Origin: Plazaster borealis
Taxonomy: Eukaryota > Echinodermata > Asteroidea > Forcipulatida > Labidiasteridae
Reading direction: 5' to 3'
NCBI GenBank assembly: GCA_021014325.1
Contig: CM037472.1
Span: 23,359,063-23,423,062, forward strand
Length of the DNA: 64,000 nucleotides
Shown in pieces: positions 10,046-19,727 of this stretch. Under the pieces are notes generated by a model. It ran no database searches. It saw only the letters and a program-made list of their open reading frames with translations, and had not been told where the DNA came from. Numbering within the stretch: position 1 is the first letter of the stretch; each line of letters opens with the position of its first letter. A program made the translations under genes and the position numbers.

Positions 10046-10473
10046 CTTTGAAGAGAAGGTTCATCCCAAAAATTTGGCAAAGGAGTTAAATTTTCTGAAT
10101 TAGCACCTTTAAAGGTTTCAAATCAAAACTGAAAGAATACATTGATTTCCATTCTCTAGTTTGCAATAAACACACCATACAACCAGCTGGTGGAAAACTT
10201 AATTAAATAAGGAAGTCAAGTTTTTCAGAAAAAGATTGAAAAAACAAAACACATCAAAGAAAGCCTAAAACTGATTGGAGCTGTATAGGAGAATTTATTG
10301 CACATGAGAGCTTTACAAAAACTAAATTGTTTGTAAAATCCAAACAAATTGAAATCCTTCCTGAAACAATAGAAGTCAGCTCTTCTTGCAATTGATCAAA
10401 AAGATATGTAAATGCAAAGAGATAAATTTGTCTGTGACTACTAAATTTTCCCTCAAATCAGCTGTCTCTTGTG

Positions 10474-10632
10474 GAGTGATGACTAAAACCGGACCTGTCT
10501 GGATGAGCATTGTTGGAGGATACAGGGAGTGGTGACTACAACTGGACCTGTCTGGATGAGCATTGTTGGAGGGTACAGGGAGTGGTGACTACAACTGGAC
10601 CTGTTTGGATGAGCATTGTTGGAGGATACACA
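10474..10632 (+). repeat. 53-bp tandem repeat, 3 copies
   Basis: GAGTGGTGACTACAACTGGA followed by CCTGTCTGGATGAGCATTGT and TGGAGGATACAGG, at 10474, 10527 and 10580. It lies within unit 2 of the larger triplication. As 53 is not a multiple of three, it disrupts the unit-2 reading frame. Confidence 0.9.
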
Positions 10633-11043
10633 GGTGTAAAGAGTTGACATCAGACCACTTGGTAAGTTTGAAAAAATAGATTCTAAATCTTTTCTTTGAA
10701 GAGAAGGTTCATCCCACAAATTTGGCAAAGGAGTTCATTTTTCAGAACTAGCACCTTTAAAGGTTTCAAATCGTCGAACTGAAAGAATACATTCATTCCC
10801 ATTCTTTAGTCTGCAACCATACAACCAACTGGTGGAAACTTTCATTAAAATAGGAGGTCAAGTTTTTCAGTAAACAGTTTTTGAAAATAACACAATATAA
10901 GAGAACCTAAAACCGATTGGAGCTGGAGGAGAATTTTGTTGCACCAGAGAGCTTTACAAAATTGTGCTTGTAAAATCCAAACAAATTTAAATCCTTTCTG
11001 AAACAATGGAAGTCAGCTCTTCTTGCAATTTATCAAAAAAGAT

Positions 11044-11211
11044 TTATAAATGCATAGAGATGAATTTGTCTGTGACTACTAAATTTTCCCTCAGTTCAGC
11101 TGTCTCTTGTGGAGTGGTGACTACAACCGGACCTTTTTGGATGAGCATCGTTGGAGGATACAGGTGCAAAATGTCAACATAGGACCATTTGGTAAGTTTA
11201 GACAAAATCAT
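11044..11211 (-). CDS. Exon-like open segment in repeat unit 3
   Basis: Frame MILSKLTKWSYVDILHLYPP, then TMLIQKGPVVVTTPQETAEL, RENLVVTDKFISMHL, stop. It aligns residue by residue with the unit-1 frame (LTKW-x-x-VD-x-LHLYP-x-x-MLIQ-x-GP-x-VV-x-TPQETAELR). The unit-1 acceptor motif is diverged here, so this copy may be dead or use another 5' boundary. Confidence 0.3.
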   Translation of the reverse strand: MILSKLTKWSYVDILHLYPPTMLIQKGPVVVTTPQETAELRENLVVTDKFISMHL

Positions 11212-11520
11212 TCTGAAACTTTCACAACATTGTTCGTTTCACAACATTGGCAAAGGAGTTAATGTTTCAGAATTAGCACCTTTAAAGGTTTCAAATCGTC
11301 GAACTGAAAGTATACATTAATTCCCATCCTTTAGTTTGCAATAAACACACCATACAACCAACTGGTGGAAAACTTCATTGAAATAGGAGGTCAGTTTTTT
11401 TCAGAAACGGGTTTAAAAAAAACCCAGAGGAAACCTAAAACTGATTGGAGCTGGAGGGGGATTTTCTTGCAAATGAGAGCTGTCAGACTTGGCTGTTCTT
11501 CAGAATAACGTATACTCGTC

Positions 11521-11886
11521 TTAAAGGCACTGTACACGTTTGGTAATAACTCAAAAGAGATATTAGCATAAAAACTGACTTAGTAATGAGCAACAGAGAG
11601 CTGTTTATAGTATAAAACATTGTGAGAAACGACTCCCTCTGAAGTAACGTAGTTTTTGAGAAAGAGGTAATTTCTCACTAAAATAATAAAAGACTTCTTG
11701 CAAGAAGCCTTTTATTCCTATCTGAAAGCACACAAATTTGTACAACAAGGGTGTTTTTTCTTTCATCATTTTCTTGCAACTTCGATGACCAATTGAGCCC
11801 AAATTTTTATGCATATATTGGGATACACCGAGTGTGAACACTGGTCTTTGACAATTACCAAGCATGTGACTGTTCAGTGCCTTTAA
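11521..11886. repeat. TIR element family A, copy 1
   Basis: About 366 bp, from TTAAAGGCACTGTACACGTT to CAGTGCCTTTAA. The long arms include GGTAATTTCTCAC, AACGTAGTTTTTGAGAAAGA and CGATGACCAATTGAGCCCAA. A short palindrome around CTTCTTGCAAGAAG marks the centre of the inner part. No coding capacity. TTAA at both ends fits a piggyBac-type target duplication (inference). Confidence 0.85.
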
Positions 11887-11983
11887 GAAAGTTTGTAAAA
11901 ATTAATCTTCAAAAACTTTTTTTTTCTACTCCAGATTTAGATGATGACCTCGGCGAAGACATACACTCAATCTTGAGGCCAAT

Positions 11984-12510
11984 CAACACTTTTTGGACTG
12001 TGTGCCACCAGCCGAAGGAGTGTTTCAAGTCTAGCCAGATGACTCTCTGTAGTACAAGTTAAACTGTTCAAGTGACGTAGTGATGTTTGGGCTAACTAAC
12101 TAACGCTTTTTGGACTTTGTACCACCTACTGAAGGAGGACTGCGCCAAGTTTAGCCAGATGACTCTCAGCTCCACGTTCAACCATTCAAGTGACGTATGT
12201 AGGGATGCTGATGCTATAACCAACGATATTTTGACTGTGCCACCAGCTGATGGATTTCATCAAGTCTAGCCAGATGACTTCTCTACAATTTCAACTGCTG
12301 AAGTGAAGCAAGGATATGTTGAGGCTATCCAACACTTTTTGAACTGTGTTACACCAGCTGAAGGTCTAGCTAGGTGACTTTCCCCACTACTAGTTCAACT
12401 GTTCAAGTGAGTTAGTGATGTTGATGCTACATTTGTAACTAACGCTTTTGCACTGTCACCAACTGAAGAAAGACTGTGTGTCAAGTCCAGCCACATGATT
12501 CCCAACTGAA
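11984..12510 (+). repeat. Decayed tandem repeat, 5 units of ~107-120 bp
   Basis: A CAACACTTTTTGGACTGTG-like landmark recurs at 11984, 12101, 12221, 12330 and 12440. Each is followed by a CCACCAGCTGAAGG block, a TCTAGCCAGATGACT block and a TTCAACTGTTCAAGTGA block. Divergence is substantial, so the array is old. Confidence 0.8.
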
Positions 12511-12573
12511 ACAAGCTGGACCATGATGTCACCTTACTGTAATGTCGAAGACACTCATGAAGAGGACCATCTT

Positions 12574-12702
12574 AGGCTGTGTCAAAATTTGCGGATGCGG
12601 CTTAGGATGCGACTGTTGCTACGTGGCCAAATATTATGCTTTAACGAAGGTTCATGTGACTATCAAGCCACATCCACAGCCACTAATTCAGATAAGGCCT
12701 TA
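12574..12702. repeat. Short TIR element (family Q), weak
   Basis: CTTAGGCTGTGTCAAAATTT... faces ...GCCACTAATTCAGATAAGGC. Related inverted GGCCTTATCCGAATTAG-like ends are seen at 20040-20190 and 37966-38083. Confidence 0.4.
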
Positions 12703-13327
12703 GTTTATTGTTAACTCAATAGGCTTTTCTTGAATCCATCAAACTCCAATACCATATTGTACAATGTAGCTCATTATTCACATAAATTGATTTGTTAAAA
12801 GTAGCATGACTGGCGCTTCATGCCAAGCATGGTTATAGTTTCTGGAAAATCAAACTAATTAAATTCAGGTACAATAACCTTTGGATTTTGATGGTGTCAG
12901 AGTAATTTAGAACTCTAAATATAGAGAAAAACCAGATTACAAAAAAGTCAGTTATGTACATGTATTGTATTAAAGCGCAATTTATGAAGGGTTTTTGCTA
13001 GCTAAAACCTAATTGATTCCAAAAAATGAAAATGTCAACAATAATTAAAAGTTGGTCGCAGGGGAAAATTGCTATCTTGATCGCTGGGGAATTTTTTTAA
13101 TTTAAAAAAATAAAATAAACTAAAGTCACTTAAATTGTCAGACATGTTAGAAATCATGGCAAGAAAAGTTCAGGTTTAGTCATTTTTATAATAGATAAAA
13201 ATATATTGATGAAGGTAGAAAACAGGACACATTCTTTTGACAAAACTATGATGCTATCGTTTACAGCTATTAAAGTATTTAAAAGGCAATAAGTTTCATT
13301 TTGTAAGATAAAAACCAATCGAAATTA

Positions 13328-13551
13328 GGCCTTCCCATGAAATATCATAATTACATTCACTCTTGTGTACATACTCTATTGGTTGGCAAACATATAGAGT
13401 TGCATGCACACTCGCCAGATGCACAAATGCACATGCGTCACGTCGCGTCACTGCCAGCCCCATGCAACAAGTAAAATGATCCCGCATTTTGCCCACCAGT
13501 ATAGTGTTAATTAGTGAGCATGCCCAATGTGAATATTTCATGGGAAGGTTC
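13328..13551. repeat. TIR element (family L)
   Basis: The arms are GGCCTTCCCATGAAATATCA and ATATTTCATGGGAAGGTTC, enclosing ~180 bp with a CpG-rich centre (ACGTCGCGTCACTG). An 81-codon open frame across it is incidental. Confidence 0.6.
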
Positions 13552-13694
13552 TATTCTAGGCTCTTCATCTACGCTATTAAGGCCAATTGTACACATTGCT
13601 CAATAAGTATAATTCAAAGATGTGCGGGAAATTTCAAAGTGTGCACTTAAGCGCAAAATAGACAAAATGCGTGGCTTAGCGAAATGTGCAAGCA

Positions 13695-13812
13695 GGGGCC
13701 AATTTCATGACTCTACTTACTGCTGAATTCGGTGCTTATTGTACCCTGCTAAGCAAACACTTCTATGGGCTTAAGCGCAAAATTTTCTGTAAGCAGAACT
13801 ATAAAACTGGAC
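13695..13812. repeat. TIR element family B, truncated copy
   Basis: GGGGCCAATTTCATGACTCT... ending ...GCAGAACTATAAAACTGG. It keeps the GCTTAAGCGCA block but lacks the middle of the family B consensus. Confidence 0.5.
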
Positions 13813-13860
13813 CATGGATGATGTTGCAATGCAAACACAACCCATTCCAAACATCACAAC

Positions 13861-13972
13861 ACCAGGGCTCGGTTTCACAAAGAGCTAAGATTGATCACAT
13901 CAATATTAAATGCTAAAATATTGACAACTCATCTTAAGATGAATCTTAGTTTTTTGTGAAACCGAGCCCGGT
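13861..13972. repeat. Short TIR element (family M), copy 1
   Basis: A 112-bp hairpin: ACCAGGGCTCGGTTTCACAA... to ...TTGTGAAACCGAGCCCGGT. Subterminal arms contain CTAAGATT and AATCTTAG. A second copy is at 26741-26892. Confidence 0.8.
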
Positions 13973-14515
13973 ACTCCTCACCCTAACACTGAACTAAAAC
14001 TTCCTCTTTCACTTAACCCTTGCACTAAAACCCCAAAACTATCACACACAATATTTAATTATTAACACATCATCCTCAGCACCAACCACTAGTCATTGCT
14101 GCGCGTTGAATAAGAAAATAGTAAAGCGTCAATTTATGAAACATGCATATTGTCTATACTTGCGCTCAAAAACAACTTTAATTATAAAGTAGATAATTTA
14201 TTGTTGTTTTTTATAGTGATTATTTACTGTAGTTTGTCTAAAGTAGTGATTGTAGCAAAGATTAAGTAAGCATTCATTATTTATCTGATTTGATTTGATT
14301 TTTTATTTTCTTATTGTCTGAAGTTTTCTTTGGCCTTTGTGAATATTCCTAATCCTAAATGTATATAAATGCCTTGCATTTATTTGTTTAAGAACCTAGT
14401 ACACTTATCATTATTAAGAGAAGGGGGCTGTAACAAGATGTTTTGAAATTACTACTGCTATGGTAAATGATTAGCAACGTGGCACCCATGTGGTGCTGCA
14501 TGTATACAGAAAGCG

Positions 14516-14899
14516 TTAAAGGCACTGTATCTGTTTGGTAATTACTCAAAATATATATTAACATAAAAACTGACTTGGTAACGAGCAACAGAGAGCTGTT
14601 GATAGTATAAAACGTTTTGCGAAACGACTCCCTCTGAAGTAACGTAGTTTTTGTGAAAGAGGTAATTTCTCACTAAATTAATAAAAGACTTCTTGCAAGA
14701 AGCCTTTTATTCCTTTCTGAAAGCACACAAATTTGTACAACAAGGGTGTTTTTTCTTTCACCATTTTCTTGCAACTTCGATGACCAATTGAGCCCAAATC
14801 TTTACAGGCTTGTTATTTTATGCATATGTTGGGATACACCAAGTGAGAATGTGAGAATACTGGTCTTTGACAATTTCCAAACGTGTTCAGTGCCTTTAA
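14516..14899. repeat. TIR element family A, copy 2
   Basis: A full-length relative of 11521-11886, same orientation, including the CTTCTTGCAAGAAG palindrome and both TTAA ends. Confidence 0.85.
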
Positions 14900-16294
14900 G
14901 ATGGTTTCAGGAATGCTTAAGGCCAAATGAACAGGGGTAGAATGTGAGGCACTTTGATGCAATGTTTAAATGCCTAATAAATGCCTCTGTGCAACTTATT
15001 TATTAAATATCTTCTATTTAGTTTTAACATGTTTAATAAGGCGCATATTTTTCCCCTGCAAAAAATTAAGTTGAAGACATGACTTTTTTTGGTCAAATTC
15101 CCTTTGTTACACTTTATGTGATTTGACCATTTTGTCCTCTGAGCCTCACTGGGCTGAATATATAGGAACAAAACAAAATGGCCACCAGGGTTTGCCATTA
15201 ATAATGTAGTCAGCAACACCATGAGGAGCAGTTACCTTGTTGTCAACAACATTTACTTGCATTTTTACTTGCCCCTCAAAAATTTTCACCCGTCCAAAAT
15301 GGACATTTCTCTTGTTTACAAACATTGACCACCATTTTGTATGGAAGACCTTGATCACAAAAAGTATAAACTGGCTTGGCTGAAGTTTGCCCTTTTTAGT
15401 AAACATTCAAACTGTTTTTATGAATTACAAATTTACTTTTTGTTTTGGATGGTTAACTTTATCTTTCAGTAAAATGGGTATTAATTTGATAGCATTATTG
15501 GTCAAATAATAATATGTTTTATTGTTTGCAATTGAGGCCACCAGTACTTTTGCCATCAACTGGTTGGCAAAATTCGTTGCAAAAGAAAGGTTTATTACAT
15601 ATCACATATTTTCATTGCTGAACTGCTTTTTTATTGCTAGCCAGACCACTGGATGGAAATTTGACTGGTCCTCGGGTGTTTTAAAGTTCTTTGGACCACG
15701 ATGGCTGCACGTGGAAGTCCTTTATTGTTTGAAGTACTTGTGTGTGATAATTTTATTGTTATTATTATTTTATGTGAGAATAATAAAGAACAAATACAGA
15801 TGAATAACAATAAAGTAACGCAGAATCATAAAAGGGTCGTCACCATACCCACATGCCTATAGTGGGACAATTGCCCGACCCTAACTGCCTTGTTGTAATG
15901 TGTTAGTTATTTAGAGTGGGGGTAATAAAATATCACCCAATAATGATGATTTTACAAGAGGTTGGGGGTAGGATTTAAAGACAAACTTTGAGGTTTGGTA
16001 ACTATTGGGGGTAAATGAAAGCGCGTAAGCGTTGGGTCCACTGGTCAGGGAATTTATTTAGACTAGATGTTCTGTGGTGCAATCTGGGGCGATTCTTACT
16101 TTCCCCTCTTCACTAGGGCATAAATTAAGATAATTCCATTTCATTTGTTACTCTCTACGGAAGCACATTCTGCCATTCTCTTTCACGTGGAAGTGTTTTC
16201 CTTTCACAGTGTTAGTGTTTTGCATGGTTGCCGTCACTTCATAACTGGCCACTCAATAACTGGCAGCCGCTAGTTAAGTGTTGGCCGCCGATTA
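14900..16294. other. Intergenic, no gene recognised
   Basis: AT-rich sequence. A 93-codon open frame at 15522-15803 and shorter ones show no family features. I see no clear repeat structure. Confidence 0.35.
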
Positions 16295-16365
16295 TTAAAG
16301 GCACTATACACGTTTGGTAATTACTCGAAACATATTAGCATAAAAACTGACTTGGTAACGAGCAA
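16295..16365 (+). repeat. TIR element family A, truncated
   Basis: Only the left arm is present (TTAAAGGCACTATACACGTT to GGTAACGAGCAA). It breaks off into unrelated CpG-containing DNA. Confidence 0.7.
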
Positions 16366-16535
16366 GTAATGAAATGAATCTAGGAAAACGGCACTCCGGG
16401 CGTCAGTGCCGCTTACGGTGAGAACCCCGCTGGAAGTAATGGCCCGGGTCGAGTAAATAAGGAAAATCGATACATTAATGAATTTTTTTTAACAATAGAT
16501 GATCTTATCATAATAATCTCACAGTAACTGACTAA

Positions 16536-17010
16536 TTTCATTTTTTGTTTTCCTCTCAAAAACTCTCAAAATTGTTCCCTCAGTTTTCCCTCTCCAATTA
16601 TTTTAATTTCCCTCTCAAGCTTCTCGATAATGTTCCCATCTCAAAAAATTTCATATCGAGCTCACCTGTTTTTGTTTTCTCTCAATTTTTCCAATCCAAT
16701 TCATGTTGTTTCCCTCTCGAACTTTTGTCATCTCCATTTTATTTTTTCCCCTCAATTTGTTATCCCTTTCATGTTTTTGTTTCCCTCTCGAAATTGTACT
16801 TTCCTCTCTTTTTTTCCCCTCTAAATCTTTTCCCCTCTATTTTGTTTCCCTCTCGAAAAACTTGACCCATCCCATAATGTTTGTTTCCTCTCCAATGTTT
16901 TCTTCCCTCGATCTTTTTTCATTTCCATTGTTTTCAGCCCCGAAAATGTTTTGTTCGACATGTTTTGTTTCCTCTCAAAAAACTTTTCGTTTTGAACTTT
17001 TTTTCCTATC
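16536..17010 (+). repeat. Pyrimidine-rich degenerate satellite arm
   Basis: Irregular ~20-25-bp units around TTTCCCTCTCGAAA or TTTCCTCTCAAAA on the plus strand. The strand bias makes long Ser/Phe/Leu-rich open frames (up to 143 codons) that are not genes. The same unit in inverse orientation forms the arm at 18935-19365, on the other side of the telomere-like array. Confidence 0.8.
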
Positions 17011-17152
17011 CAATTTTTATGGAAGTGAATCAGGACATTTACCGTACTTACGATTTTTTTTTAGTAATTCGTGTGTACGAATCACTATTTCGTATGTGAG
17101 GAATAATAATACGTGCGTACGAATTAAACAATAGTGCATACGGGTTACTCTA

Positions 17153-18868
17153 AAAGGGTAGGGTTATAGGTCAGGGTTAGGGTTAGGGTTATAGGTCAGG
17201 GTTAGGGTGAGGGTTGTGGATTATAGGTTAGGGTTAGAGTAAGGGTTAGGGTTATATGTTAGGGTGAGGGTTATAGGCTATAGTTGGGCTTAGGATTAGG
17301 GTTATATGTTAGGGTTAGGATTAGGATTAGGGTTATAGGTTAGGGTTAGGGTTATGGGTAGGGTAATAGCGGGTTAGGGTCAGGTTTAGTCCAGGTGAAG
17401 ATAGGGTTAGGGTTAGAGGTGGGATTTAGGTTTGGGGTTATAGGTTAGGGTTAGGGCCAGGGTTAGGGTTATAGGTAAGGGTTAGGGTCAGGGTTATGGT
17501 TATAATTATGTCAGGGTTAGGGTTATGGTTAGGGTTGTAGGTCAGGGATTGGGTTAGGGTAGGGTTAGGGTTAGGGGTTAGGGTTAGGGGTTAGGGTTAG
17601 GGTTAGGGTTAGGGTTAGGGTTATGGGTAGGGTAATAGCGGGTTAGGGTCAGGTTTAGCCCAGGTGAAGATAGGGTTAGGGTTAGAGGTGGGATTTAGGT
17701 TTGGGGTTATAGGTTAGGGTTAGGGTTAGGGTTATAGGTAAGGGTTAGGGTCAGGGTTATGGTTATAATTATGTCAGGGTTAGGGTTATGGTTAGGGTTG
17801 TAGGTCAGGGATTGGGTTAGGGTAGGGTTAGGGTTAGGGGTTAGGGTTAGGGTTAGGGGTTAGGGTTAGGGGTTAGGGTTAGGGTTAGGGTTAGGGTTAG
17901 GGTTATGGGTAGGGTAATAGCGGGTTAGGGTCAGGTTTAGTCCAGGTGAAGATAGGGTTAGGGTTAGAGGTGGGATTTAGGTTTGGGGTTATAGGTTAGG
18001 GTTAGGGTTAGGGCCAGGGTTAGGGTTATAGGTAAGGGTTAGGGTCAGGGTTATGGTTATAATTATGTCAGGGTTAGGGTTATGTTGTAGGTCAGGTATT
18101 GGGTTAGGGTAAGGTTAGGGTTAGGGTTAGGGATTAGGGTTAGGGTTAGGGTTAGGGTTAGGGGTTAGGAATATAGTTAGGGTTAGGGTTGTATAGGTCA
18201 GGGATTGGGTTAGGGTAAGGGTTAGGGCTATGTCAGGGTTAGGGTTAGGATCAGGGTTAGGGTAAGGTTTAGGAATAGGGTTAGGGTAAGTGTTAGGGTC
18301 AGGGTTAGGGTTATAGGTTAGGGTTAGGGTTATCAGTCAGGGCTATGGTTAGGGTTTTGGGTAGGGTTATCAATTAGGGTTATGGTTGGGGTAGGGTTAT
18401 AGGTTAGGGTCAGGGTTAGGAATAATTATAGGTGAGGGTTAGGGTTAGAGGTTAGGGTTAGGAATAATTATCGGTGATGGTTAGGGTTAGAGGTTAGGGT
18501 TAGGGTCAGGGTTAGGGGTCAGGGTTAGGGTTAGGGTTAGGGTGAGTGTTGTTGGTCAGGACTAAGGTAAGGGTTTGGGTTTTAGTTAGGGTTAGGGTTT
18601 AATAGGTGAGGGTTAGGGTAAGGCCGGGTTGGTTAGGGATATAGGTCAGGGTTATAGGTGAGGGTTAGGGTTAATGCGGGTTAGGGTCAGGGTTATGGTT
18701 AAGGTTTAGGGTTGGGGTTAGGTTTATAGGTCAGGAGTAGGGTTATATAGGTTAGGGTTAATTGTTTATGGTAAGGTATAGGGTTAAGGTTAGGTCAAGA
18801 GTTGGGGTTATGGTTAAGGCTAGGGTTAGTGGAGCTGGACTTGGGATTATAGGGTAATGGTTAGGGCT
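17153..18868 (+). repeat. Interstitial telomere-like (TTAGGG)n array with higher-order repeat
   Basis: About 1.7 kb of degenerate GGGTTA units on the plus strand, interspersed with variants (GGGTTATAGGTCA, GGGTCAGGGTTA). A longer block starting GTTATGGGTAGGGTAATAGC recurs at 17351, 17620 and 17902 (periods 269 and 282 bp) with internal landmarks CCAGGTGAAGATAGGG and GGTGGGATTTAGGTTTGG. The array is therefore a higher-order repeat as well as a simple repeat. It ends ~0.8 kb upstream of the TDP1 start codon. Confidence 0.95.
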
Positions 18869-18934
18869 GCTGATCATTCGACGTGAATGACGGCAATGGA
18901 ACATAGGCCTATGTCATATACCCATGAGGTTTGG

Positions 18935-19365
18935 CAATTTTTGTTGCCCTTTCGAAAATCATATTTCTTCTCAATTTTAAATTGTTTTTCCCGCTCCAAG
19001 TTTTTCCCCTTCCCAAAAAGAAATTTTCGACAGGGCAACAATAGAGGAAAACAATTCGAGAGGCGAAAAAATGGAGAGGACAAAACAAATTAAATATGGC
19101 CTAAGTAAATAAATAACATTTGGAGCGGAATAAAAGATTGAGAGGAGATTGGGTAAAACAGTTCGAGAGGGAAAAGGAATTGCAAAGGAAAAAAGATTTA
19201 GAAGGGAAAAATGAAGATAGAGCAAAAGTTTTCGAAAGGAAAACTTACATGTTTGAGGGGGAAACAGAATTGAGGCGAAAAATTTGTTTGGGAAAAACTT
19301 CAAGATGAAACAACGGAAGGAAAAAATTCGAGAGGAAAACAGAAATGGAGGGGAAAATAGATTAA
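18935..19365 (+). repeat. Purine-rich degenerate satellite arm (inverse of 16536-17010)
   Basis: Units around GAGAGGGAAAA, GAGGGGAAA and TTCGAGAGG on the plus strand, i.e. the reverse complement of the left-arm unit. A small pyrimidine island (18945-19010) starts it. The 199-codon minus-strand frame here is low-complexity and is not called as a gene. Confidence 0.8.
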
Positions 19366-19406
19366 AGGAATGGCATGATTGACCAATAGTACTAGGTTCC
19401 AAAAGG

Positions 19407-19475
19407 CGGCTAGTGTTGTTTGTTTGTTTGTTGGGGTGATGGGGTGTTTGTTTGTTTGTTTGTTTGTTGTTTTTT
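19407..19475 (+). repeat. (GTTT)n / GGGGTG compound microsatellite
   Basis: Runs of GTTT interrupted by TTGGGGTGATGGGGTG. This is the reverse complement of the pattern at 63027-63157 (CAAA runs with ACCCCAAC). Confidence 0.9.
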
Positions 19476-19676
19476 GAAAAGGCACTCGTGCCTGCGGTTA
19501 TTGAACTATGTCCACATGTAGGTCTGTTCTTCACGGTGCACACTTTAGCCTTTATCTGATTAACCAAAATCAACACTTGGTGGCGCTGTGATACTGCTCA
19601 CCATGTGTGTGTGTGTGTTCGTGTGTACAAATTGTAGTGTCACGTCAGTGCGTTGTTGATTCTTTGATTAAAAAAA

Positions 19677-19727
19677 ATGAATCAATTGGACGCCGATGAA
19701 ATCATGGCGAGACGTTTGCAAAAACAG
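19677..19727 (+). CDS. TDP1: TDP1 exon 1
   Basis: [17 protein letters not shown], ending CAG/GTTTGT in phase 0. The ATG follows an A-run (AAAAAAATG). No in-frame upstream ATG with coding character is seen. Confidence 0.85.

Larger units (their letters stand above)
9803..11475. repeat. Tandem triplication of a ~530-bp unit
   Basis: The landmark TTGTAAAATCCAAACAAA recurs at about 9804, 10331 and 10967. Periods are 527 and 636 bp; the second equals ~530 plus two extra 53-bp repeats. Shared blocks include GAAGTCAGCTCTTC, CTGTCTCTTGTGGAGTG, TTTAAAGGTTTCAAATC and AAAACTGATTGGAGCTG. Each unit carries a minus-strand exon-like frame, described separately. Confidence 0.9.

Noticed and set aside
16703..17134. 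143-codon plus-strand open frame (and overlapping ones)
   Set aside because: A product of the pyrimidine-rich satellite arm (TTTCCCTCTC units); no protein features.
18977..19576. 199-codon minus-strand open frame
   Set aside because: It is the low-complexity purine-rich satellite arm and GTTT microsatellite read on the other strand. The protein is a Ser/Phe/Leu/Pro-rich run without domains.
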